A DNA stretch of 64,000 nt from Pseudomonas sp. Os17. Its GTDB lineage: Bacteria; Pseudomonadota; Gammaproteobacteria; Pseudomonadales; Pseudomonadaceae. This document shows positions 25,721 to 33,998 of the stretch, in pieces. How positions within the stretch are numbered: the stretch's first letter is position 1; each line of letters begins with the position of its first letter. The DNA lies in NCBI RefSeq assembly GCF_001547895.1, contig NZ_AP014627.1:2173501-2237500 (forward strand). Direction: 5' to 3'. Both the position numbers and the translations under genes were made by a program. The notes beneath the pieces were generated by a model, which did no database searches, was not told the DNA's origin, and worked only from the letters and a program-made list of their open reading frames with translations.

Positions 25721-26070
25721 CTTCCACTCCTTGGTAACTCGATTTCCAGCGCTGCCTGTGTATGACCAAGAGGTTCTGATGAATGGGAGGACAGGGTACA
25801 GCGGGCTGTTTTTATGAGTTGTGTATAGACCAGGAATGCATGAGGCGATGGAGTTTTTGCGACTTTTTTGATCGGTTGCGCGCTTCATGCATCGCCCTTT
25901 GCGGCCGATAACCCCAGCGTGGGGCAGGCTACATGCACTTGCGTCGGAGCCTTGCCTGTGTTCAAACGTCACGCAAATGATGCTTCGCAGGGTGCTGGCC
26001 GTTGCGCCAGTCTCGAAAACAATCAGGGATGTGCCTTGTTGCAAAGGCCTTTCCCGTCAGGAAGACACTA
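25721..26070. promoter_or_regulatory. Divergent promoter region, polysaccharide operon and diguanylate cyclase
   Basis: This 350-base gap must drive wzm (minus strand) and the cyclase (plus strand). It is less GC-rich than its neighbours near the wzm end. I could not identify convincing -35/-10 pairs, an ops/JUMPstart element or a known operator. The AAGGAG Shine-Dalgarno of wzm lies at 25727-25732 on the minus strand. Confidence 0.5.
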
Positions 26071-27642
26071 TTGCCTGTCCCCATCTACGATCCTCAGCAT
26101 GCCCCCGGTGGCAACCTCAAGCGTCTGCCGCTGCTCAAGGCCGCGGTCGCCTTCATTGCCACGGTATTCCTGTGCCTGTGCGGTTTGCTGTTCCTGCAGT
26201 TGGAGCAGTCCTGGCGTCATGACCTGGCTCAGGCCGAGGTCAACTCCACCAACCTGACCCGGGCCATTGCCCAGCAGGCCGAGGACACCTTCATGGAGGC
26301 CGACCTGGTGTTGATGAGCCTGTCCGAGTGGATCCAGGCCCTGGGGGACGGGCCCCGGCAGCGCCCGCGCCTGCAGCAGATCTTTGCCCGGAGGGTACAG
26401 GCCCTGACCCAGTTGAGCGGGGTCTTTCTCTACGACAAGCAAGGCCAGTGGGTGGTCAGTTCGTTCAACGATTCGCCCCACGGCAAGGATGTTGCCGATC
26501 GCGACTACTTCCGCTTTCACCAGCAGAACGTCTCGCTGCAGGCTCATATCAGCCCGGCGATTCGCAGTCGCGCCAACGGTGAGTGGATCATCCCCATCTC
26601 GCGCCGGATCAATGACCGGGACGGCAATTTCCAGGGCGTGCTGATGGCCGGTATCAAGCTGGCGTACTTCGATCAGTTCTTCAAAAGCTTCAATATCGAT
26701 GAGCAGGGCGCGATGTTCCTGGCCCTGTCCGATGGCACCCTGATTGCGCGGCGGCCATTCGAGGAGCGGCAGATCGGCGCGTCCCTGTCCCGCGGCGAGA
26801 TCTTCAGCAAGTACCTGCCCGAGGCCACTTCCGGCAATGCCATGATCACCTCGATCGTCGATGGGGTGACACGCCTGTACGGCTATCGCCAGTTGCAGGC
26901 CTATCCGCTGGTGGTGGCCGCGGCAAACTCCAAGGATTCGATTCTCAGGGGCTGGTACGCCTCGGCCTATCAATCCTCGGCCATCGTCGCTCTGGTGCTG
27001 TTGGGGGTGGGGCTGTTCGGTTGGGTGTTCGTCAGTCAGGTGCGCAACAACGAGCGGATCGAGACGGACCTGCGCAATGCCCAGGAGGCGCTGGAGGTGA
27101 TCGCCACCCATGACAGCCTCACCGGCCTGGCCAATCGACGTTTGTTCGAGCGCTCCCTGATGATCGAGTTCGGCCGGGGTGCCCGGCAACACAGCCCGTT
27201 GAGCCTGATCATGGTCGATATCGATTATTTCAAGCGCTACAACGATACCTATGGCCATGTGGCGGGCGATCACTGCCTGATGGAAGTGGCCCAGGCCCTG
27301 AAGGGCTGCTGCCAGCGCAAGGCCGATCTGGCTGTGCGCTACGGCGGTGAAGAGTTTGCGGTGTTGCTGCCCGATACCGATATCCATGGCGCGCTGGCCA
27401 TGGCCGAGCAGATTCGCTGCAGTGTCATGCAACGCGACATTGCCCATTCCGGGTCCCCGGTGGGGTGCGTGACGGTCAGCCTGGGCTGTTATTCCTTCGT
27501 GCCCACCGGGCGCGACAGTATCGAGATGTTTATCGAGCGCGCGGACGAGGCGCTCTACCAGGCCAAGGCCATGGGCCGCAACCGTATCATGGCCTTGCCA
27601 GCGGAGCGCGCCGGGGAGCTCTTGCAGCGCTCCGATCGTTGA
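26071..27642 (+). CDS. Membrane diguanylate cyclase with periplasmic Cache-type sensor
   Basis: The 523-residue protein has a first membrane helix (about residues 22-45), a periplasmic double-Cache-like domain with YDKQGQWVVSSF, RDYFRFHQQ and PISRRINDRDGNFQGVLMAGI, a second helix (about 295-320), then a GGDEF domain. The active site GGEEF is at 425-429 and an intact inhibitory RxxD (Arg416, Asp419) lies five residues before it, so it should make c-di-GMP with product inhibition. TTG at 26071 is chosen for its AGGAAG Shine-Dalgarno six bases upstream; an in-frame ATG at 26029 has poor spacing. It is divergent from the polysaccharide operon. Confidence 0.88.
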   Translation: MPVPIYDPQHAPGGNLKRLPLLKAAVAFIATVFLCLCGLLFLQLEQSWRHDLAQAEVNSTNLTRAIAQQAEDTFMEADLVLMSLSEWIQALGDGPRQRPRLQQIFARRVQALTQLSGVFLYDKQGQWVVSSFNDSPHGKDVADRDYFRFHQQNVSLQAHISPAIRSRANGEWIIPISRRINDRDGNFQGVLMAGIKLAYFDQFFKSFNIDEQGAMFLALSDGTLIARRPFEERQIGASLSRGEIFSKYLPEATSGNAMITSIVDGVTRLYGYRQLQAYPLVVAAANSKDSILRGWYASAYQSSAIVALVLLGVGLFGWVFVSQVRNNERIETDLRNAQEALEVIATHDSLTGLANRRLFERSLMIEFGRGARQHSPLSLIMVDIDYFKRYNDTYGHVAGDHCLMEVAQALKGCCQRKADLAVRYGGEEFAVLLPDTDIHGALAMAEQIRCSVMQRDIAHSGSPVGCVTVSLGCYSFVPTGRDSIEMFIERADEALYQAKAMGRNRIMALPAERAGELLQRSDR

Positions 27643-27647
27643 GGGGG

Positions 27648-28169
27648 CTAGAAACGCTTGCAGAACACCTGATTGGCGTAGGCGTTGCCCGCAAACTCGT
27701 AGGCGGTGTGGCCGACGCAGGCATATCCCTGGGCCTGATAAAAGGCCTGTGCCCGGTGGTTCTCTGACCACACGGCGAGCCACAGGCAGGGGGTATCGCT
27801 GTTTTTCACCAGGCTTTCCACCTGTTGCAGAAGCGCCTGGCCAACGCCTTGCCGGTGAGCGTGACGTTGCACGTAGAGGCGCACCAGTTCCACGGCATCG
27901 GATAACTCGGGGAGCGGCGCTCGGGCCTGGCGGCTGAGTTCGGCGAACCCCAGCAGGTGCCCGTTGCGCTCAGCCAGCAAGAGGGTCCTGGCGGGATCTT
28001 CGAGGCGCTGGCGGAACTGCTCCGGGGCGTAGACGCTCAGGGCCTCCTCGGCCAGGTCGCTGCGCATGCCATCGGTGGCGTAGGTGTCGAGAAAGACCTG
28101 GGTGGCCAGGCCGCTGATGCACAGCGCATCCCCGCGCTCAGCGTGGCGTAGAGTGAAATCGACCGGCAT
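27648..28169 (-). CDS. GNAT family N-acetyltransferase
   Basis: The 173-residue GNAT protein has the acetyl-CoA-binding motif A as VELVRLYVQRHAHRQGVGQALLQQVE (Q/RxxGxG/A form HRQGVGQA) and motif B as WSENHRAQAFYQAQGYACVG. The FALSY-like strand LLAERNGHLLGFAEL precedes them. The substrate is unknown; the general shape resembles small-molecule or amino-group acetyltransferases. It converges on the cyclase gene with only five bases between the stops. Confidence 0.88.
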   Translation of the reverse strand: MPVDFTLRHAERGDALCISGLATQVFLDTYATDGMRSDLAEEALSVYAPEQFRQRLEDPARTLLLAERNGHLLGFAELSRQARAPLPELSDAVELVRLYVQRHAHRQGVGQALLQQVESLVKNSDTPCLWLAVWSENHRAQAFYQAQGYACVGHTAYEFAGNAYANQVFCKRF

Positions 28170-28482
28170 GGCTACATCCTTGTAAACGGGGCTGGATTGA
28201 GGGTTCAGGATCGGTTGAGGCGTTGTTGCAGGTGCTGGCGGAGTGTCGTCACTGGGGCCATGTGTGCAAGGGCATGGTGGTGTTGAAGAAGCTGCGCAGC
28301 CTCACCAAGGGGGCCTATTACAGGGGCGTTCCAGGCGCCTGGCAAGGGCCAGTCCACGGCCAAAGCAATAAAAAATATCGAGCGAATTCATTGTCTGGAT
28401 TCCCCGCTTCTGGCTTATACATAACCCCGACCTACCAGGGTTGGTTGTGGCCCTGGGCGACCCTCATTTCAAGGATTTGTGC
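28170..28482. other. Non-coding gap between the GNAT gene and the NAT gene
   Basis: This 313-base divergent gap holds the promoters of both flanking genes. A perfect 12-bp palindrome, CCAGGCGCCTGG, lies at 28331-28342. No further gene or RNA was recognised. The AAGGA Shine-Dalgarno of the downstream gene lies at 28471-28475. Confidence 0.4.
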
Positions 28483-29307
28483 ATGAGCCAGCCGCACCTG
28501 ATGAACTTTGACCTGTACCTGCAGCAACTCGGTTACCTGCGCCCCCCGGCGCCGACCCTGGAAAGCCTGCGGGAGCTGCAATGGCGTCATGTCTGTCGTT
28601 TTGCCTTCGAAAGCCTTTCGACCCTGTTGCGGGTGCCGGTGCCCATCGATCTGGCATCCGTGGAGCGCAAGATTCTCCACGAGGGCCGCGGCGGCTACTG
28701 CTACGAGCTCAACCAGAGCTTCCTGGCATTGCTGCAACACTTGGGCTACGAGGCCCGGGGCATCACCGGGCGGGTGGTGATGGGAGGGCCGGAGGATGCG
28801 CTCACCGCTCGCAGCCATCGGCTGACCCTGTTGCATCTGGACGGGCAACGCTACATCGCCGACGTCGGCTTTGGCGGCATGGTACCCACCACGCCTTTGC
28901 TGCTGGACACCGAGGCAGAGCAGGCCACGCCCCATGAGCCCTATTGCATCACCTGGCGCGAGGGCAGTTACACCCTGCGCGCCAAGGTCGCGGAGCAATG
29001 GCGGGCTCTCTATGTCTTCGATCTGCAGGTGCAGGGCGACGTGGATTACGAGATGGGCAACTGGTATGTCTCCACCCACCCGGATTCACCCTTTCTTGGC
29101 CAACTGAAGGTGGCGCTGATAGGGCCGGGGGTGCGCCGCACGCTGAACAACGGCAGCTACGCCCTGCATCGCATGGGACAGCCCAGCGAGCGACGGGAGA
29201 TCACCGAGGCCGGGGAACTGATGAGCCTGCTGCAGGACGAGTTCGCCTTGCGTCTGCCCAACCATCCCGAGTTGCCGCGGGTGATCGGGCAATTGCTCGA
29301 GTCCTGA
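28483..29307 (+). CDS. Arylamine N-acetyltransferase
   Basis: The 274-residue enzyme transfers acetyl groups from acetyl-CoA to arylamines, hydroxylamines or hydrazines. The cysteine-protease-like triad is complete: Cys73 in GRGGYCYELN, His112 in ARSHRLTLLHL and Asp127 in YIADVGFGG. The early FAFESLS segment and the length fit the NAT family. The ATG at 28483 follows AAGGA by seven bases; an upstream in-frame start at 28441 lacks a good site. It may detoxify xenobiotics or act in secondary metabolism; no clue comes from neighbours. Confidence 0.92.
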   Translation: MSQPHLMNFDLYLQQLGYLRPPAPTLESLRELQWRHVCRFAFESLSTLLRVPVPIDLASVERKILHEGRGGYCYELNQSFLALLQHLGYEARGITGRVVMGGPEDALTARSHRLTLLHLDGQRYIADVGFGGMVPTTPLLLDTEAEQATPHEPYCITWREGSYTLRAKVAEQWRALYVFDLQVQGDVDYEMGNWYVSTHPDSPFLGQLKVALIGPGVRRTLNNGSYALHRMGQPSERREITEAGELMSLLQDEFALRLPNHPELPRVIGQLLES

Positions 29308-29424
29308 CTTTCCCGGCTTTACGGTGCCCGCCAGGGCCGCTGCGGAATCGATTCCCGGTTAAATATGCAGGGTCCTGCTCCTTAGACTTCACCGGCAAGC
29401 CGGTCATTTCTCAAGGAGAGAATC

Positions 29425-30246
29425 ATGCACAAAACACCCCGTTCAAGCCTGTTCGACAGCACTGGTGCCGCGCTGAGGCGATTCCAGGCAGGGCTGCTCG
29501 CAGCCCTGCTGGTCGTGCTCGGCCTGTGTTCCAGCGCCAGCTACGCCGTACCCAATCCCGACGGCAACTACAACCTGAGCATGGACGCCCGTGCCGGCTC
29601 ACCCTATCCACCGTCGAACAACTACAACGCCGATCTCACGGCTTCCGGTGTTGGCGCGGCGTACACCGTCCCGGTCAGTCGCCATCACATCATTGCCTAC
29701 AACCAACTGCGGGATTTCTACATGTCCGTGGTGCAGCGCGGGCACCTCAAGGAGCTGAAAGGGTTCTGGGACGGTTTTGGCGGGCGCTTGCCCAGCTATG
29801 GACGGGACAACCAGGTCAATGTCACCCCGGCGGTACAGGCCGACTACGACCAGGCCAAGACCCTGCTTGAAGAGATCGGCCGTGGCGTGGTGCGGGCCAA
29901 CGCCGGCGTGCCGCCACGGCCCCTGGGCTGGGACACCTTCCACGGTTTCTACACCTGGATGCCGTGGAACCTGTTCCTCGGGCCAAACGGCCGCAATGAT
30001 GACCCGGGCGAGGCGTTTGAGCGCAACGCCCAGTACATCATCAACAACGCGGACACCTGGAACACCATCGTCAATCTGCGGGACAACATGCTGAGCTACA
30101 CGCGTGATGGCAACGTCAAGACCCTGGCCACCATCAACTCGCAATTGCTGCGCCTGTCGGCGCGGACCAAGGTCTATCCACTGGTCAGTGATCAGTGGGT
30201 TCGTGTCGCACCCAATGTGTACAAGATCCGGGTTCCGGCCCAGTAA
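29425..30246 (+). CDS. Secreted protein with HH motif, possible HNH/endonuclease VII-like nuclease
   Basis: The 273-residue protein has a cationic, long N-terminal signal peptide (hydrophobic core about residues 21-36, probable cleavage after SYA at 41). The mature part has VSRHHIIAYNQLRDFY with a His87-His88 pair and, about 95 residues later, TWMPWNLFLGPNGRNDDPGEAFERNA with Asn182 and an invariant-looking GPNxRxDDPG. HH followed by N in this order is the arrangement of HNH/endonuclease VII-like nucleases found in bacterial toxins. No immunity-like gene is adjacent. I do not recognise the family with certainty; it may instead be a structural secreted protein. A strong terminator follows. Confidence 0.6.
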   Translation: MHKTPRSSLFDSTGAALRRFQAGLLAALLVVLGLCSSASYAVPNPDGNYNLSMDARAGSPYPPSNNYNADLTASGVGAAYTVPVSRHHIIAYNQLRDFYMSVVQRGHLKELKGFWDGFGGRLPSYGRDNQVNVTPAVQADYDQAKTLLEEIGRGVVRANAGVPPRPLGWDTFHGFYTWMPWNLFLGPNGRNDDPGEAFERNAQYIINNADTWNTIVNLRDNMLSYTRDGNVKTLATINSQLLRLSARTKVYPLVSDQWVRVAPNVYKIRVPAQ

Positions 30247-30269
30247 TTGTTCCTCGGGTGCGAGGCCCG

Positions 30270-30298
30270 AGCCGATCCGGTCAGCGGATCGGCTTTTT
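30270..30298 (+). terminator. Terminator of the secreted HH-motif protein gene
   Basis: GCCGATCCG (30271-30279), a five-base loop and CGGATCGGC (30285-30293) followed by TTTTTT form a strong rho-independent terminator 24 bases after the stop. Confidence 0.9.
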
Positions 30299-30479
30299 TC
30301 ATGCTGTTTTTCAATCCCTGGAACGGCTTGAAAAAACCTGCGAGCGGGCGCCGCTCCTGGCCGGCGCTGAGTCGAGCGACGGCTCTGGGGCGGCTTTTCA
30401 GGCGAGTGGAGGGGCGAGGGTCGAGGGCTTTGCGCGGGTTGTCCGTTGACGGGGTCGGCGGAAATCATGAAGGTCAAAC

Positions 30480-30521
30480 TGTATACAATCCTATGGACAG
30501 TTGTCTTGGATGTTGCATACA
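30480..30521. promoter_or_regulatory. Paired operator-like repeats upstream of the purine permease
   Basis: TGTATACA (30480-30487, a perfect palindrome) and TGCATACA (30514-30521) lie with centres 34 bases apart, about three helical turns, ending 34 bases before the permease ATG. TGTATAC-type half sites are typical of GntR-family regulators, so this is a likely repressor site. No regulator gene is adjacent. Confidence 0.45.
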
Positions 30522-30555
30522 GTGTGCGCATAACAAAAACAGGGAACCCCACACC

Positions 30556-32097
30556 ATGAATACGCCCCAGGTTTCACAGCAACGGCCCGAAGATGAAAAT
30601 TTGGGTATTGGCGCGAATATGGCTTATGGCCTGCAACACGTGCTGACCATGTACGGCGGTATCGTTGCAGTGCCCTTGATCATCGGCCAGGCGGCCGGTC
30701 TGTCGCCGGCGGAGATCGGCCTGCTGATTGCGGCCTCGTTGTTCGCGGGGGGGCTGGCTACCTTGCTGCAAACCCTCGGCGTGCCGTTTTTCGGTTGCAA
30801 GCTGCCGCTGGTGCAAGGGGTGTCCTTTGCGGGTGTTTCAACCATGGTGGCGATTGTCACCAGTACCGGGGAAGGCGGCTTCCAGTCGGTGCTCGGGGCC
30901 GTGATCGCCGCCTCGCTGATCGGTCTGCTGATCACCCCGGTGTTCTCCCGGATCACCAAGTTCTTTCCTCCTCTGGTGACCGGCATTGTCATCACCACCA
31001 TCGGCCTGACGCTGATGCCGGTCGCGGCGCGCTGGGCCATGGGCGGCAACAGTCGCGCGGCGGACTTTGGCAGCATGTCGAACATCGGCCTGGCGGCCCT
31101 GACGCTGGCCCTGGTGCTGCTGCTGAGCAAGATCGGCAGTGCGGCGATTTCCCGGCTGTCGATTCTCCTGGCCATGATCATCGGCACCGTGGTCGCGGTG
31201 TTCCTGGGCATGGCGGACTTTTCCGGCGTCACCCAGGGGCCGATGTTCGGGCTGCCCACGCCTTTCCATTTCGGCATGCCGACCTTCCATGTCGCGGCGA
31301 TCCTGTCGATGTGCATCGTGGTCATGGTGACGCTGGTGGAAACCTCGGCGGATATCCTTGCGGTAGGTGAAATCATCCACACCAAAGTCGACTCCAAGCG
31401 TTTGGGCGACGGCCTGCGTGCCGACATGCTGTCGAGCATGATCGCGCCGATCTTCGGCTCCTTCACTCAGAGCGCCTTTGCCCAGAACGTCGGGCTGGTG
31501 GCGGTCACCGGGATCAAGAGCCGGTTCGTGGTCGCCACTGGCGGGCTGTTCCTGGTGGTTCTCGGTCTGCTGCCGTTCATGGGGCGGGTGATTGCCGCGG
31601 TGCCGACCTCGGTGCTGGGCGGGGCCGGTATCGTCCTGTTCGGCACTGTGGCTGCCAGTGGCATCCGCACCTTGTCCAAGGTCGACTACCGCAACAACAT
31701 GAACCTGATCATCGTTGCCACCTCGATCGGCTTCGGCATGATCCCGATTGCCGCACCAAGCTTCTACGACCATTTCCCCAGCTGGTTCGCGACGATCTTC
31801 CATTCGGGCATCAGCTCCTCGGCGATCATGGCGATTGTGCTCAACCTGGCGTTCAACCACTTCACTGCAGGCAACTCCGACCAGCAGTCGGTGTTCGTTG
31901 CCGGCACCGAGCGCAGCCTGCGCTTCCAGGACATTGCTGCGTTGCGTGAAGGGGACTATTTCAGCGGCGGCAAGCTGCACGATGCCGAAGGCAATGAGGT
32001 TCCGCTGGTGGCTGAGGTTGCCGGCCAGTCATCGCCGCAGCCCGGAGACGGTTCTGCGCCAAGCCATGCCCGCGGCAGTGCCGAGGTCACGCATTGA
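30556..32097 (+). CDS. NCS2 family nucleobase:cation symporter (xanthine/urate permease type)
   Basis: The 513-residue inner-membrane protein has about 14 helical segments of the NAT/NCS2 family. The signature QNVGLVAVTGIKSR lies in the TM10 region, and the helix-8 acidic residue is in VVMVTLVETSADILAVGEI. The QNVG form, rather than QNNG, points to the urate/xanthine branch (UacT/PbuX-like). The long, polar C-terminal tail is cytoplasmic. The ATG at 30556 gives the family start MNTPQ...NLGIGANMAYGLQHVLTMYGG; the frame stays open upstream to 30247, but that part contains a terminator and the operators. Confidence 0.88.
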   Translation: MNTPQVSQQRPEDENLGIGANMAYGLQHVLTMYGGIVAVPLIIGQAAGLSPAEIGLLIAASLFAGGLATLLQTLGVPFFGCKLPLVQGVSFAGVSTMVAIVTSTGEGGFQSVLGAVIAASLIGLLITPVFSRITKFFPPLVTGIVITTIGLTLMPVAARWAMGGNSRAADFGSMSNIGLAALTLALVLLLSKIGSAAISRLSILLAMIIGTVVAVFLGMADFSGVTQGPMFGLPTPFHFGMPTFHVAAILSMCIVVMVTLVETSADILAVGEIIHTKVDSKRLGDGLRADMLSSMIAPIFGSFTQSAFAQNVGLVAVTGIKSRFVVATGGLFLVVLGLLPFMGRVIAAVPTSVLGGAGIVLFGTVAASGIRTLSKVDYRNNMNLIIVATSIGFGMIPIAAPSFYDHFPSWFATIFHSGISSSAIMAIVLNLAFNHFTAGNSDQQSVFVAGTERSLRFQDIAALREGDYFSGGKLHDAEGNEVPLVAEVAGQSSPQPGDGSAPSHARGSAEVTH

Positions 32098-32123
32098 GTG
32101 CCAGTGTCGCGGCATGAAGAAAT

Positions 32124-32147
32124 GGCGCCCTGAAGGCGCCGTTTTTT
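32124..32147 (+). terminator. Terminator downstream of the NCS2 permease
   Basis: GGCGCC (32124-32129), loop CTGAA, GGCGCC (32135-32140) and a TTTTTT tract at 32142-32147. It lies 26 bases after the stop and before the convergent SH3-like gene. Confidence 0.75.
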
Positions 32148-32159
32148 ATCGAGGCGTGG

Positions 32160-32741
32160 TTATTCGAGGTTTTCCAGGGGCTCCAGGGCCTGCAGGACCT
32201 CCGGGTTGTCCTGGTACTGGCTGCGCAGGGCGGCGAGTTGGCGATCGTGGCCGACGCAGACTTCATTGACGGCCTTCTCCAGTTCGGCCCGGCGCTCTTC
32301 GTCGTAGGCCTCCTCGCCGGCAAAGTGCAGGCAATCCTCGTGGCGCTGGATAAAGGTCGTGACCTCGCCGGGAAGTTGTGGGCCGCCGTAATGACTGCCC
32401 AGTTGCAGGCGCTTTTCCTCGACCCAGCCGCTGTAGTCCTCGCCGTCCTTGGCGATGTACATGATCTGGGCCCAGCCACTGTCGCTGGAGGCGTACACCG
32501 TCAGGCCGTCGCCAGGGATCACATAGAGTTTCTTGTTGATGCAGGCGGCGTCTGGTCCGCTGTGCAAGTGCAGCCGTCCTTCACCGATGACCTTGGCCTC
32601 CAGGGGCGGGCGGTATTGGCCGGCCTCCAGGGAGGCGTTGTCACTCAGGGCGGCGCAATCCACCGGCGGGCTGGCCATGGCCGGCAGCGGCAGAAGTGAC
32701 AGCAGTCCACACAGAGGCAGGAGGCGCAGGGCTCGGTCCAT
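32160..32741 (-). CDS. Periplasmic SH3-like domain protein
   Basis: The 193-residue protein has a signal peptide (MDRALRLLPLCGLLSLLPLPAMAS, cleavage near residue 24) and a bacterial SH3-like region of about residues 55-115 (GRLHLHSGPDAACINKKLYVIPGDGLTVYASSDSGWAQIMYI with GWVEEKRL). The C-terminal 75 residues are acidic and helical. Two cysteine pairs may form disulfides. Such domains often contact peptidoglycan. The function is unknown, and it is not part of an obvious operon. Confidence 0.75.
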   Translation of the reverse strand: MDRALRLLPLCGLLSLLPLPAMASPPVDCAALSDNASLEAGQYRPPLEAKVIGEGRLHLHSGPDAACINKKLYVIPGDGLTVYASSDSGWAQIMYIAKDGEDYSGWVEEKRLQLGSHYGGPQLPGEVTTFIQRHEDCLHFAGEEAYDEERRAELEKAVNEVCVGHDRQLAALRSQYQDNPEVLQALEPLENLE

Positions 32742-32840
32742 TGCAGGATTATCCGTTGGGGGGGATTCGAAGGGCGCGATGGTAATGACAAAAACGCGGC
32801 CTGGGAATGACCAGGGCCGCGTCGGCAGAGGACCGTCCTG

Positions 32841-33998
32841 CTATTGCGCAACGTTGTCGAGTTGCTCCTGGCGCACCAGGGACACGGCAAACCCCACGAC
32901 CACCGCAGCGGCCACCGACAGGGTCAGGGGCAGGCCATAGCTGCCACCGCTCATGGCCGCGCCACTGAGTAGAGGGCCGAGCAGGCTGCCGATGCCCCAG
33001 AGCAGGCCGGCACTGGCATTGGCGGTGACCAGGTCCGCGCCGCTGAAGGATTGACCGATCAGCACGATGGCCAGGGTGTAGATACCGCCTGCCGCCGCTC
33101 CCAGGATGACCAGGCTCGGCCAGAGCAGGCCGGGGGCGCTCATCAGCAGTGGCAGGCACAGGCCGATCAGCAGGGCGATGCAGCCGCAACCCAGGTAGAT
33201 GCCGGGGCGTCCCAGCTTGTCCGAGAGCCAGCCCAGGGGAAACTGGAACGCCGTATCCCCCAGGAGAATGATGGTCACCATCAGCGCCGCCAGCTTGATG
33301 CTGTAGCCGTGGCCGGCTGCGTACACCGGAAACAGCGACAGCACCACGCTGTCGAAAAAGGCGAAGAACAGGATGCCCACGCACAAGGCCGGGGCGATGC
33401 GGATAAAGCCCAGAACCGAGAAGCTCCGGCTTTGCTCATGGACGTCTGAGGCGTCTGCCTGGGGCAGGGTCAGCCAGACTACGGCAATCGCGATGGCGTA
33501 GCCGACGCTGACGATCTCCAGTACCGCCGGCCCCTCGGTGCCGAGCAAAGACACCAGCCCAGGGCCCAGCAGTTGGAAGAAAGTGAAGCAAGTGGTGTAG
33601 ACCGCCACCAGTCGTCCGCGACTGGTGTCCTCGGCCATTTCATTGACCCAGGTTTCCCCGAGAATGATGATCAGCCCGGCACCCAGTCCCATGGCGACCC
33701 GGGCCAGGCCCAGGCTGTAGAGACTGGCGTCGGGCAGTTCCAGGGCGGCCACGCTCAGCGCGCAGAGGCTGAAGCACAGCAGATAGATCTGGCGTCGGGT
33801 CAGGCGCTGGCCCAGGGCATTGACCAGAAAGGCCGAGAGCATCATGCCCGCCGCGGGCAGTGCCGACATGATGCCGATCTGGTTGTTCGAAGCGCCGGCC
33901 TGATACAGGCGCAGGGCAAGGATCGGCACCGTGGAACCTATGCTCAGGCCGACAATGGAAATGCCCAGGATCAGGGCGGCTAACAAGGCTTTGTTCAT
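32841..33998 (-). CDS. MFS transporter, 12 transmembrane helices
   Basis: The 385-residue major-facilitator protein starts MNKALLAALILGISIVGL. It has the loop motif between TM2 and TM3 (VNALGQRLTRRQIYLL) and a second-half copy, FPLGWLSDKLGRPGIYL. YcaD-like MFS carriers have this size and pattern. An upstream open frame to 34283 shows no transporter-like sequence and is ignored. The substrate is unknown. No linked regulator or pump partner is seen. Confidence 0.87.
   Translation of the reverse strand: MNKALLAALILGISIVGLSIGSTVPILALRLYQAGASNNQIGIMSALPAAGMMLSAFLVNALGQRLTRRQIYLLCFSLCALSVAALELPDASLYSLGLARVAMGLGAGLIIILGETWVNEMAEDTSRGRLVAVYTTCFTFFQLLGPGLVSLLGTEGPAVLEIVSVGYAIAIAVVWLTLPQADASDVHEQSRSFSVLGFIRIAPALCVGILFFAFFDSVVLSLFPVYAAGHGYSIKLAALMVTIILLGDTAFQFPLGWLSDKLGRPGIYLGCGCIALLIGLCLPLLMSAPGLLWPSLVILGAAAGGIYTLAIVLIGQSFSGADLVTANASAGLLWGIGSLLGPLLSGAAMSGGSYGLPLTLSVAAAVVVGFAVSLVRQEQLDNVAQ

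Larger units (their letters stand above)
30247..30555. other. Gap between the secreted protein gene and the NCS2 permease gene
   Basis: This 309-base gap holds the terminator at 30270-30298 and a paired operator at 30480-30521. Nothing else is seen between 30300 and 30475, although the frame of the permease happens to be open through it. Confidence 0.5.

Noticed and set aside
25721..26044. In-frame extension upstream of wzm
   Set aside because: No transporter-like sequence; AAGGAG directs translation to the TTG at 25720.
26068..27783. Long minus-strand open frame of about 571 codons across the diguanylate cyclase
   Set aside because: It overlaps the well-supported GGDEF gene, and its composition is that of an antisense reading frame.
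28331..28342. Perfect 12-bp palindrome CCAGGCGCCTGG in the NAT leader region
   Set aside because: In GC-rich DNA such short palindromes occur by chance, and no partner site or promoter element is near.
30247..30555. In-frame extension upstream of the NCS2 permease
   Set aside because: It contains a strong terminator and the paired operator sites, and the family start lies at 30556.
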